Below, one piece after another: positions 27,352 to 36,800 of a DNA stretch of 64,000 bases (within the stretch, counting starts at the first letter, position 1; every line of letters begins with the position of its first letter). The DNA comes from PCPOR2b sp965220385 (lineage in GTDB: Bacteria > Poribacteria > WGA-4E > PCPOR2b): assembly GCA_965220385.1 (NCBI GenBank), contig OZ244825.1:3162001-3226000 (forward strand). Reading direction: 5' to 3'. A program made the translations under genes and the position numbers. A model generated the notes under the pieces. That model had not been told where the DNA came from, ran no database searches, and saw nothing but the letters and a program-made list of their open reading frames with translations.

Positions 27352-27446
27352 GAGGGAACTCCGATTCCCGACACGTCATGTGGTAGGAGGGAACTCCCAT
27401 TCCCGACCCTCAAAGCGTTCCGTCGCGATTCGGAGATCGCTCCTAC
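27349..27446. repeat. REP-like units flanking the RAYT gene on the right
   Basis: Two 35-bp-family units start at 27349 and 27384. The second, with its inverted terminal arm (27384-27446), matches the last 63 bp of the left array except for one base. Together with the left array they bracket the transposase as an element of about 1.06 kb (26391-27446). Single diverged units occur at about 32888 and 60331. Confidence 0.85.
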
Positions 27447-27470
27447 AGGGGAATGCCCTTAATCACCGCT

Positions 27471-27530
27471 CGCAGTGGATTGACAAATCCACTGCAAACA
27501 TGCACAAATGACTTGGATATGTCTATCCAA
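27471..27530. repeat. Two short hairpins between the RAYT element and the Ycf48-like gene
   Basis: GCAGTGGATT/AATCCACTGC (27472-27495, 4-nt loop) is followed by CTTGGATA/TATCCAAG (about 27512-27531). A shorter TGTGGATT/AATCCACA copy of the first lies at about 31714 and 33753, and the second recurs inverted at about 50612. They lie 3' of the minus-strand Ycf48-like gene and could act as its terminator. Confidence 0.55.
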
Positions 27531-27582
27531 GCCGAGCGGCCTTGACGATTAGCAGCTTGCGTTAAGATAAGCTTGTCGTCGG

Positions 27583-29568
27583 CTAATCATCAACGACATA
27601 TCGCAACATCACCCCAAGATCTCCGACAATCCAACCAGTTTCCGCGTCCTCCATGTAAATCGAGTTCAAATTGTAGTGGCTTTCGCATCTTTGCGGACGC
27701 CAATTCTCACCTCCGTCTAGGGTACGGATAACTGTGCCTTCGCCGCCGATTGCCCAACCCAAGTTTACATTAAGGAAGAAAACGCTATTCAGGAAACTTT
27801 CCACGTAGCTTTTTTGACGTTTCCACGTGCGTCCTCCATCGGCTGTGCGGATAATTAACCCGTCAATTCCAACGACCCAACCGTTTAGGTGGTCTGTAAA
27901 ATAAACCCCCGATAGCCATACCTCTCCGAGTTGGGCTTGCAGCTCCCACTTTTGACCGCCGTTCCGGGTGTGAAGAATCACACCGCCCTGCCCCACAACC
28001 CATCCGTTTTGGGGGTCAATGAAGTGGACACCAAAGAGATGACGGTTGACACCGCTGCGCTGCTTCTGCCACGTTTTGCCGCTGTCCGCGGTGTGCAAAA
28101 TCTCTCCGCTATGACCGATCGCCCACCCACGCTGCGCGTCGACGAAGGAGACACCGAGGAGATCATTTTCCGTATCCGCCTCTTGTTGTGACCACGTTTT
28201 ACCGCCGTCGATGGTGTGGACAATCGTTCCCCACTCCGCAACACTCCAGCCGACCTTGTCATTGATAAAATGCGTTGACCCGAAACACTCCATGGTTCCG
28301 CTGTCCTGAGACTGCCAATGTAACCCGCCGTCGTCTGTGCGAAGCACCTCCCCGCGGTCCCCCACCGCGTATCCAACTTTGTTATTGATAAAGTGGAGAT
28401 CTGTGAGCAGATAACTGGGTGCGGATTGAAGTTCCCACGTTCTCCCGCTGTTCTTGGTGTGCCAAATCGTCCCAAACTCACCGACAGTCCAACCGAGCCG
28501 GGAATTGACAAAATGCACACCCAGCAGCACGACATCGGCTCCGACCAGTTGTGTCGCACCACCCCGCTGATGCTTCCACGTCCGCCCCCCATCGTTGGTG
28601 TGTAAAATAGCACCCAAGTCTCCAACAATCCATCCATTTTCGGTATCGGTGAAGTGGAGCGCGTACAAGAGGAAGGTGTGCAGCGGTTCATCCCCGGTCC
28701 TTATCTGCTGACCGTACTGTTCTTCATGGCGTTTATTTGAGCCGCTCGTTAAATATTTCCAGTTCCTGCCGCCATCCTGTGTGGCGAGCACTGTGCGCTT
28801 GTCCCCGACGATCCAACCGCGATTTTCATCGACAAAGTGGACATCGGACAACTCGTAGCGGATGTTTGTTTTCTGGTAAGTCCAGCGCTTTCCGCCATCG
28901 CGTGTATAATAGGCGTTACCTTGGTGACTGACCGTCCAGCCTTGACGGGAATTGAGGAAATATACACCTCGCAGCGAGTTCTCGCCGATCCCCTCTGATC
29001 GATCCTCCCACGTCTGCCCGCCATCGCCTGTGTACAACACCGTCCCAAAATCGCCGACGATCCAGCCTTCTTGCGCCGAGGTAAAGTGAAGGTCGAACAG
29101 GTTATCGTACGTATGCCCCGATAGTAGCTCCCAGCTCTCTCCGCCGTTTTTTGTGTGTAGGATGACACCATTTTCGCCGACGATCCACCCGGTTTGGCTA
29201 TCCACAAATCGCACCGATCGTAGCGGGTGGTAGACACCGCTCTCTTGTGGCTGCCATGTCACGCCGCCATCCGTTGTATGGGCAATCACGCTATCGAGCT
29301 CTTCAGCGAATGTGCTTCCTGCGTTATTTCCAACTATCCATCCGGTCCGCTCGTCAATGAAGAAGACATCGTAGAATCTCGCTTCCCAATCTGCCCGCCG
29401 AACAATTTCCCAGCGACCGGGCTTGGGAGGTTGGTCAGTTGCACACCCGATGCTCCCACCGAAGAACACGACAATGAGAAATATGACGTGAAACGTGATA
29501 CCCCGATAAATCGGGACAGGTTGTGAAACGTGATGGATTGAGTTTTCAACTTGTTGATTTGTTTTCAC
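27583..29568 (-). CDS. Ycf48-like lipoprotein with 14 repeats (two seven-bladed propellers)
   Basis: A 661-residue protein made almost wholly of about 43-residue repeats with the pattern GWIVGDxGTVLxTxDGGxTW; I count 14, enough for two seven-bladed beta-propellers. The first part has a hydrophobic core ending in a lipobox (GGSIGC), so it should be a lipoprotein on the periplasmic or outer face. Ycf48/HCF136 and BNR relatives assist assembly of membrane complexes or bind ligands; the role here is unknown. The start is probably GTG 29568, which follows AAAGGATA; a TTG at 29664 would add 32 unsupported residues. The segment before the lipobox (PVPIYRG) is encoded by a dispersed CCCGATTTATCGGG palindrome (29501-29516). 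Confidence 0.8.
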   Translation of the reverse strand: MKTNQQVENSIHHVSQPVPIYRGITFHVIFLIVVFFGGSIGCATDQPPKPGRWEIVRRADWEARFYDVFFIDERTGWIVGNNAGSTFAEELDSVIAHTTDGGVTWQPQESGVYHPLRSVRFVDSQTGWIVGENGVILHTKNGGESWELLSGHTYDNLFDLHFTSAQEGWIVGDFGTVLYTGDGGQTWEDRSEGIGENSLRGVYFLNSRQGWTVSHQGNAYYTRDGGKRWTYQKTNIRYELSDVHFVDENRGWIVGDKRTVLATQDGGRNWKYLTSGSNKRHEEQYGQQIRTGDEPLHTFLLYALHFTDTENGWIVGDLGAILHTNDGGRTWKHQRGGATQLVGADVVLLGVHFVNSRLGWTVGEFGTIWHTKNSGRTWELQSAPSYLLTDLHFINNKVGYAVGDRGEVLRTDDGGLHWQSQDSGTMECFGSTHFINDKVGWSVAEWGTIVHTIDGGKTWSQQEADTENDLLGVSFVDAQRGWAIGHSGEILHTADSGKTWQKQRSGVNRHLFGVHFIDPQNGWVVGQGGVILHTRNGGQKWELQAQLGEVWLSGVYFTDHLNGWVVGIDGLIIRTADGGRTWKRQKSYVESFLNSVFFLNVNLGWAIGGEGTVIRTLDGGENWRPQRCESHYNLNSIYMEDAETGWIVGDLGVMLRYVVDD

Positions 29569-29738
29569 GTTGGATATATCCTTTGTTACAATATCATTAG
29601 GAATCGGTCTGAAGGTATCGTTTGTTGCGACGCTGTGCCTATCCCATAGGTTTATCCGAGCCAATTGGTTCTTGCCGTTGGGAGAGAATTTCAGATCTTT
29701 TTATGAACAATTTTGCCGGTCAGTTCGTCCTATAAGAT

Positions 29739-31187
29739 ATGCGAAACCCAGCCCAAAGTCAACCTGAACAGATTATCCAGAATAAGCTATCTGCCGTCCA
29801 GCGTCGAATGCGGATTGACAGTATCTTCCAGAATTTGGCTACTTTTAACCTCTGGGGGCTTATCATCTCTGGGATCTTGCTTGTCGCCAACCGATTTTTC
29901 CTGTTACCGATACCGATTGGGATTGCAGCTTCCCTGCCGATTGTCATCGCGAGCGCTGCTGCAGTTGGTGCGAGCCTGTTACGGAAGGTGGATCCGTCCG
30001 AGGTAGCACGCCTTGTAGATCAACGCCTTAATCTCAAAGAACGCCTGGCCACTGCCCTCGAAGTGATGGATCAGAGGGGAACAGATGATTTTGCTGCCTT
30101 GCAGATCCGTGATACTGCGAGCGCATCCCAAGAAATTCTTCCCGCCGCTGCGATCTCCTACACAGTTCCGTCAACCCTCAAATGGCTGCCTATTCCTATG
30201 CTGATAGTTGGGCTTTCGTTTTTCATCCCGCGTATGTATGAAGTACCCGCTCCTCCGACCAGCACGGAGCAGGCGGCAATTCATGATGCTGCGTCAAGGC
30301 TTGAGGGTGCGGTCAGTGGACTTGATAACACCGAACTCTCCAAAAAGGTTGAGGAGACCGTCAAAACATTGCGAAACAAGCGCACCGGTGTGCAACCCGC
30401 TCAGAAAGAACTTAGCGAGCTCCGTAAGGATGTTGAAGCACGAAAAAGTCAGCTGGCAAACGATGAAATAGAGCAAGCTGTCGACACTATTTCCGAGATG
30501 AGCGAAAACTCCGAGCTACTCAGTGGAACGGATATAGAGGAGATCGCTTCAGAGCTACAGAAGTTGGCAGATCAGATGGACGGATTGACTGAGCCGCAGC
30601 GGGCGGAACTGGACGCACTACTCAGACAACTTGCCGAACAGCTTGGGAATAATCCTGTCGCTAAGAATCTTGTGGATCAGGTGAACGAGATCGGAACGGA
30701 GGGGGTCAGCCCTGAGATGCTGGCGAAGATTGCGCGTTCACTGTTAAACATTGATCAGCAGGCAAAAGATGTGGCACAGTTGGAAGGGATCCTGGATGAG
30801 ATTAAGGCGAGCCGAAAAAATATCGGATTGGCGGGTATCGAGATGGCGCGCAGAACGGGCGGGGTAGCAGGTAGCGATGGGGGACCGGGCGAGGAATCCG
30901 GAACGGGAGAAGCGCAAGGAACACAGGTTGGAGTCCTGCCTTCAGAATCGCGGGCCACAGAGGCGCTGCAATTGGCAGGCGTCGCATCGGATTCGGAGGA
31001 ATTCTCGACAGCATCAACGCAAGCGACTCCGAACGACGAGGAGGAACCCGCCTATATGCGGCACCGCGAAGTCTATCTCAACGCGAAACAGGCTTACGCG
31101 GAGGCAGTGGAACGGGAAGAGATTCCGGTGCGGTATCGGCAGCGGGTTAAGGATTATATAGATGCCATTACAAATACAGATGAATGA
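29739..31187 (+). CDS. Membrane protein with coiled-coil domain (DUF4175-like)
   Basis: A 482-residue protein. Two N-terminal membrane spans (about 35-55 and 58-76) precede DPSEVARLVDQRLNLKERLATALEV. A third span at about 147-163 leads into a long alpha-helical extracytoplasmic region rich in Glu/Gln/Ala (about 175-370), then a flexible Gly/Ser/Glu linker. The C-terminal block AYMRHREVYLNAKQAYAEAV ... IPVRYRQRVKDYIDAI resembles tails of large proteins found in MoxR/VWA (aerotolerance-type) operons. No such operon lies here, though a VWA protein of the same style is at 60408. ATG 29739 is the only plausible start; no clear ribosome site. Divergent from the Ycf48-like gene. Confidence 0.7.
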   Translation: MRNPAQSQPEQIIQNKLSAVQRRMRIDSIFQNLATFNLWGLIISGILLVANRFFLLPIPIGIAASLPIVIASAAAVGASLLRKVDPSEVARLVDQRLNLKERLATALEVMDQRGTDDFAALQIRDTASASQEILPAAAISYTVPSTLKWLPIPMLIVGLSFFIPRMYEVPAPPTSTEQAAIHDAASRLEGAVSGLDNTELSKKVEETVKTLRNKRTGVQPAQKELSELRKDVEARKSQLANDEIEQAVDTISEMSENSELLSGTDIEEIASELQKLADQMDGLTEPQRAELDALLRQLAEQLGNNPVAKNLVDQVNEIGTEGVSPEMLAKIARSLLNIDQQAKDVAQLEGILDEIKASRKNIGLAGIEMARRTGGVAGSDGGPGEESGTGEAQGTQVGVLPSESRATEALQLAGVASDSEEFSTASTQATPNDEEEPAYMRHREVYLNAKQAYAEAVEREEIPVRYRQRVKDYIDAITNTDE

Positions 31188-31361
31188 AACGTGAGGCGTG
31201 AAACGTGAAAAGAGCAAGCCAGCCACGAATCCACGCAAATATACTCGAATGAAAAAACAAGGTTCATGTAAAAAGAGGGTGCATGTGAGAGGGGCATCTC
31301 CCGTTCCGAGGATCCCGCCTGTCCCGATCTATCGGGGACAAGTCGGGACCTGCCCCGATGT

Positions 31362-31750
31362 GCCCTGAAACCGAGTTTTTTCTTCAAAACTCGGTTTCTT
31401 CCGTAAGCTGCTATTCAACGGCACGTGCTTACTATATTTATGGTGAATTAGACAAATAAGTGGACATTACCAATAACTCCGACCTTCGCGAAGTTTCCAA
31501 AGTCCCCCTGACCAATTTCCCCCCTGACAAGGGGGCTAGGGGGGTTGGGGGATTTAGGGGGTTGGTTGTGCATTGGGAGTGTCTAAATAATTCTAAAATC
31601 TACCATAGTAAACTGTGTCAGGTCGATAGTAAGGGCTTGGTTTCGTAGGGGCGAGGTCCCCTCGACCGACGGGCTGGGGAACTCAACCCCTACCCTGCGA
31701 TACGGCTCAGTGTGGATTGACAAATCCACAGCACCGTGGAATCATTCCTT
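31362..31750. repeat. Long dispersed repeat, copy 1 (interrupted)
   Basis: From GCCCTGAAACC to GAATCATTCCTT this segment is collinear with 33568-33789. It begins with the GAAACCGAGTTTT hairpin (31367-31398), contains GTAGGGGCGAGGTCCCCTCG and ends with a TGTGGATT hairpin. It is 389 bp long against 222 bp for the other copy; the 167-bp difference is exactly the TA-flanked insertion at 31441-31607. The gap 31188-31814 also holds GTGAAACGTGA repeats (31190-31210) and a CCCGATCTATCGGGG palindrome (31323-31337). No gene is seen in it. Confidence 0.88.
31441..31607. mobile_element. MITE-like TA-targeted insertion (copy B)
   Basis: The insertion begins TGGTGAATTAGACA after TATTTA and ends TGTCTAAATAATTC...CTACCATA. 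The ends are imperfect inverted repeats (TGGTGAATTAGACA versus TGGTAGATT...TTAGACA). Removing 31441-31607 restores a sequence collinear with the uninterrupted copy at about 33650, leaving one TA; the insertion thus carries a TA target duplication, as for Tc1/mariner/IS630-type elements. The interior is G/C-run-rich (CCCCCTGACAAGGGGG) with no ORF. Confidence 0.85.
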
Positions 31751-31814
31751 GCTTTTCAAAACAGGCTCTAAGAAGCAAAGACGCAGAGAAAAATAGATAT
31801 GAATGGAAAGCGGG

Positions 31815-32843
31815 TCATGAAGGTTCAGCGAGCTCGTACAGCGTCGCAATAATCAACGTGATTGAGTGTTTGCCGCGTCCTTTATTCCGGGCAGGCACCA
31901 TTTTCACAGAAACTCGGTCCCCGACATCCGGCAATGGAATATGTACCCCAGCAGCGCTCTTCACAAAGCAGGGACGCTGCAGGGTGGATAGCCATTCGCC
32001 CGGCACGTAATAGTTCTCAATAGCTTTCAGCCTTTCGTCGATCGTCGCATTATCTACTAAGCCAAACCCTTCAAGGGTGGCGGGGTGCACCCCTGCGCTG
32101 TTGAAAGTCACCGCCGGACGATTCGCGACGATGCTCGCTGAAGCTGCCAAACCGCCGCCCATGGAATGCCCTGTGAAGATCACCTTGTCCCCATACGCTT
32201 CCACAACCGCTATCGCCAGTTCAATAGCCTGTCGATATATTGCTGCGCCAAACCCCAACCCCTGAGAAAGACAGGTCTGGCTATCTTGGAGGATATTGGT
32301 TCTCCTGACCCCCCGATACACGACGACAATCTCCTGCTCGTCCCTTGATTGGTATAACATCGCACGGAAACCTGTGTTAGGGTCCTCAAACGTTGCGTCC
32401 CTTAGCGCTTCCGGAAGTTGGTCCCGACGTGCAGGGGCGGAGAGCTGCATCCAGTTCGGCGGCTCTGTTATTCGGGAGAAATAGACATCATTACTCGCCG
32501 CTGGCGTCATAAAGATCTTGGCGCCATCCGTTTTTGTGGAGATGCGAAGTTCCGTCTTCGCCTCGTAAATCGCCAGACACAACACAGCGTAATCAAATGG
32601 TGCCATCCCGCGCAGCTGCCCTTCGCTCTCCTTCATATCTTTGTTGGGACAGTTTCTCAGGCAGGCGAAACCGACAACCGCAACCGCAGCCCCAGCAACC
32701 CCCGTCGCAATCCTTGAAGCCGTCAGTAATCCATACCGCCAACCGCTCGGCGGGTAGTTCTGATGCTCGGAACAGTATGGACTGTTTTCAAGGGCGTTTC
32801 TATGACATCGAAAAATGAAGGGGGTTCGTGCTTTACATCTCAT
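31815..32843 (-). CDS. Membrane-anchored class 3 lipase (Mbeg1-like) with N-terminal Cys/His motif
   Basis: A 342-residue alpha/beta hydrolase. The nucleophile elbow GHSMGGG lies in VIFTGHSMGGGLAAS, VVYRGVRRTNILQDS precedes it, and a C-terminal GKGRGKHSITLI offers the catalytic His. The first 30 residues carry Cys3 ... Cys13-His14 ... Cys24-x2-His27, the spacing of small zinc-binding caps of the DUF5763 kind. Residues about 40-62 are a membrane span (VAGAAVAVVGFACL). Class 3 lipases hydrolyse acylglycerols or phospholipids. Start ATG 32843 has AAGGACG upstream. It lies between the two long repeats and has no operon partner. Confidence 0.8.
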   Translation of the reverse strand: MRCKARTPFIFRCHRNALENSPYCSEHQNYPPSGWRYGLLTASRIATGVAGAAVAVVGFACLRNCPNKDMKESEGQLRGMAPFDYAVLCLAIYEAKTELRISTKTDGAKIFMTPAASNDVYFSRITEPPNWMQLSAPARRDQLPEALRDATFEDPNTGFRAMLYQSRDEQEIVVVYRGVRRTNILQDSQTCLSQGLGFGAAIYRQAIELAIAVVEAYGDKVIFTGHSMGGGLAASASIVANRPAVTFNSAGVHPATLEGFGLVDNATIDERLKAIENYYVPGEWLSTLQRPCFVKSAAGVHIPLPDVGDRVSVKMVPARNKGRGKHSITLIIATLYELAEPS

Positions 32844-33204
32844 CGTCCTTGTTTATACCTCACGCTGTAGGGTCATTTAGTTCTTCTGTAGGAGGGATTT
32901 CCCAATCCCGACACTTCGCTCTAGGAGCAACTTTCCAACTCCGACTTTTCAAACAAAATGGGTAAAAAGCCTAAAACTGAATAGCCCTAAAGCCCTGGCG
33001 GAATGATTAACTTTTTGCTTGCAATATGTTATTCCGATATGTTAAAATAATAATTACAGATGGCAGAGGCAGCTATCAGCTATAATCCTGACAATCCCAA
33101 GACTTACGAAGCTGGCTCATAAGTCCCCCTGATAAGTAGTACAGCCCGTCTGTTCCGATTTATCGGGGGAACGGCATAAATCAGGGTTCAGAAATCCAAA
33201 CCAC

Positions 33205-33378
33205 CTCACAAAAACTCACAAAAACGCACACTCAAGTAAAAAATATGTGAGGATATGTGATAAATACGTGAGAATATGTGACATCTGATCAAAGTCAAAG
33301 CCAATGTTCATCAACGGTCCGCCCCAAGACTAAAAAAATATGCAAAATATGTGACATTCTGTGACATTTTGTGACATT
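33205..33378. repeat. Helically phased TCACA / TATGTGA / GTGACATT motifs in a 960-bp gene-free gap
   Basis: In the A+T-rich gap 32844-33803, CTCACA-type motifs stand at 33205, 33215 and 33225; TATGTGA-type motifs at 33244, 33254, 33265 and 33275; GTGACATT at 33351, 33361 and 33371. Spacing is 10-11 bp, about one DNA turn, and the first group is the inverse of the others. This could be an array of protein-binding sites; it is upstream of the lipase gene. The rest of the gap holds palindromes at 33153 and 33446, a REP-like unit at 32888 and long-repeat copy 2. Confidence 0.55.
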
Positions 33379-33567
33379 AGGGCGACTTGCACACTTCAGA
33401 TTGTAGCTCCCCGTTTCTTCATCCTCCGTCCGGACGCGCAATGAATCCCTGATAAATCGGGATTAAGCAATGCGCTACTACAAACTCAAGTGCGTAACTC
33501 CTAAGAGCCTGTTTGAAAAGTCATTTTGGATAAAATTATAGTAAACACGAGAAATAAGGAGACATTT

Positions 33568-33789
33568 GCCCTGAAACCGAGTTTTTTCTTCAAAACTCGG
33601 TTTCTTCCGTAACCCGCTATTCAACGACCCGTGCTCACTATATTTAGCGAACCGTGTCAGATCGATAGCAGGGGCTTGGTTTCGTAGGGGCGAGGTCCCC
33701 TCGTCCAACGAGTTGGGGAACTCAACCTCTACCCTGCGATACGGCTCAGTATGGATTGACAAATCCACAGCACTGTGGAATCATTCCTT
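33568..33789. repeat. Long dispersed repeat, copy 2 (uninterrupted, 222 bp)
   Basis: Collinear with 31362-31750 without its 167-bp insertion. Starts with the GAAACCGAGTTTT hairpin (33573-33604) and ends with TGTGGATTGACAAATCCACA-type sequence and ATCATTCCTT. It lies just downstream of the minus-strand restriction-modification gene, so its hairpins could end that transcript. Confidence 0.88.
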
Positions 33790-33803
33790 CAACTCGGGTT
33801 ATT

Positions 33804-36800
33804 TTAATGAGAAGGCACCCCCAAGTCAGGCAGCCCCTCCACAATCTCCACCGTCTCCAAGCTAACCGCAATCACCCTCCCAATCAACCGCACAATGTAC
33901 CGCGGATCGTTTGGACGATTCGGGTCGTTGACGATGCCGCTCCGTTTGTCCGCCTTGATGCGATACTGATCTATCACCCATTCCAATGCTGACCGATTCC
34001 CAAGTCGATAGTCAAACGCCTTTGCGGGTATCCCGTCGAGGATCAGGAAATTATTGTAGGCCAACTGCGTTTTATCTTTGGACAACCTCATCTTTTCCAC
34101 GCGCCAATCAATCGGTACTTCACGGTTTTCGATGAAATGTAGCGGATATTCCTCTGCCTCCTCATAGCCAATATGGAGTTCACCCAGACGCTGCCCCGCT
34201 TTGGCAAAGTCCCAAAAGTCGAGCGTGTACAGCAGGCGCGGCAGGTCACGTTTGAGGTTCGCCTGATACCGTTCCCGATAAACGGGGTGATGCAGGAGCG
34301 CGTAAACGTAATGAAAGATGTCCCATTTGCCGATGGACTCGTCTCGGTAATGCGCCCGTAATCGTTCCAACGCCCAATCGGTGATGTTCTCCCGGCGATT
34401 TGTCCCGTCCTCGTCGTAGGTGTAGAAGGGAAAACATTGGGAACCGCTTGATGGCAGCGTATCGGGGATTTTGTCAATCATTAACGCAAACGTCGGCCAT
34501 GTTGCACCGACCTTGAGCCATATCACTCGATTTTCCGCTTCTGTCTCAGGCGTAGGAAAAATGGACGGGAGAACAAAAACCCTCTGATTCATAACGCGAT
34601 CAAAGAATAGGTTTGATTTTGTAAAGGGACGATAAAAAGATTGTCGGATTTTTGTTTCTGCAAATTCTGCAATTTGTCCACCTTGGAGTTTTTGTTTTAA
34701 GGCGGAGCTCCAACTGATTTTCATGTCATCATAAACCACAAAATCATCAACATTTGCCTCCCGATCCTTCCGATGTTTCCATTTGAACACTTGCTCATTG
34801 TAGGATTCAATTGTCCGCTTCATGTTCTCGGTCAGTGTGTTTCGGTCAAAATTGTAAACCCACGCATCACGACTAGTTGCTACCCCACTACTAAATATCT
34901 TAAAAATTACATCTGCTGCTTCACCTTTCGTCGCCTTTGCTTCCTTAGTCCCCATCGGAATAAAGGTCTCAAATTCGGCGCGGAGTCCCTCTGTCAACCA
35001 TGTGTATCGCTGGTCAGGCGTTATTGACTTCCATTCGATGTTTCGGTAATGCTTCTGTGAATCAAGATAGCGATATTTGTCCTCTTTGCGCCACAATTCA
35101 TCAACACGGGCGTAGCAGATTTGGGCTTGGGAATTTGCATTGTTGCGCGTCTTAACGAAGAAATTGATGCTCACACCGACCTGAATTCCAAAGACGTTGT
35201 GTGTCGTCCCCGAAAGTTTTGGATTCTTGCGGACGTTCCCACTCAGATTCAGAATGTAAATCACGTCGAAATCATCTGCGAGGTGTTTCCGTATTCCGTC
35301 AAATGCTACACCGTCAAGGAATCCGCTGTTCGTTACAAAGGCAATAACCCCTTCATCCCCTATCCGATCCGATGACCATCGAATCGCCTTTATGTATGGA
35401 TCAGCCAATGCTTTTTTATTAGTCGCTGTGGAGTCTTTCGCGTATGTCTCCGCAACCCGCGCATCCATCGTTGGATATTTCCGATTCTTGTTGTTGTCGT
35501 TCTCGTTGACCTGACCGACATTGTAGGGCGGATTGCCGATGACCACAAACATCGGTGTTTCCTTCTGCTCCTCAACGCGGCGGGTATTGTCAAGGGCGAA
35601 CAGCGGCAGCTGTCGATTTTCCGCAAGATCAAACGTATCAACGAGGCAGATACCTTCAAACGGCTGATAGTCTCCCGTTGCCTCGTAAAATTCATGTTCA
35701 ATGTTCATCGACGCGATGTAGTACGGCAGCAGCATCACCTCGTTGCAGTGGAGTTCTGTCCTATATTTATCCTCAAGCGCGGTTGGTCGGATCTCGCGCA
35801 TTGTCCGCACGATGAAATTGCCGGTCCCGACAAACGGATCGATGATGTGAACACCGGAATCGGAGAGCGAACGATTGAATTCAGTCTGCAGAATCTCCTC
35901 AACGCTTCTCACCATGAAATCGACAATCGGCTGCGGTGTGTAGACAATCCCGTGCGTATCGGCGACCTCCACCGAAAAGCCTTGAAAAAATTGTTCGTAG
36001 ACCGTGTTGAGGAAACCCTGTTTTTGGGAGAAGTCGTCAATGCTTGCAGCGGTGCGTTCGATTGCGACGTAAAAAGGATCGAGACTACGCAGAAAATCCT
36101 CGCGGCTGAAAGCGTGAGACATCAGCGCGGTGATAACGGTTTCGATTTCACGGGCGATCACATTGCGGCGGGTAAATTCGGAGTTGCTAAAAACGGTTCG
36201 GAAAATCCGCTCAGTCAATAGGTGCTGAATCAGCATCTCCTCGACAGCGGCTTCGGAGAGGTTGGGGTTGATCGATTGGCGGCATTTCTCATGGAAAGCG
36301 GCGAAGGCGGCGGTAAACTCCCGATTCGCACCCCGTTCCTTTTCGATCAGCTCTGCCAAGCCGTTCCCAAGTGCGGGCACTCTGTCTTTGAACTGTGCAA
36401 CCGCCTCCTCCCATTCGGTGTACTCTTGCGGACGGTGGGAAAAGAAGGTTTCGAGCGTCTGTATCAGCTGCGTCGGGTCGGTCAGATCGGCATCAAGTAT
36501 TTGCTGGTTGTTCTGCCAAAGGAGGGCGCGGTGCGGTGTTTGGAATAGGATGTTGTCGCGGGGGTAGCCTTTCTCAAACTTGCGGAGCACTTCGGAGGGC
36601 AGGTCGTCGTGGATATCCTTCGCCTCCCAATAGCCGTGGGGCAGCTGGAAAGTGTCGATCAATGCACCGTCAACGACAATCCGCCTGTTTTTAGCCCTCC
36701 GGGATCCCGATTTATCGGGAGGGGTCATTGAGTGCTCAGGTACAAGAATCCAGTCAAATTGCCTCCCGCAGTATTCCAGTAGGGTTTGGAACGCTGAGCG

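Noticed and set aside
29569..29664. Longer N-terminus of the Ycf48-like protein from a TTG at 29664
   Set aside because: The GTG at 29568 has an AAAGGA site and leads directly to the signal region; the extra 32 residues have no support.
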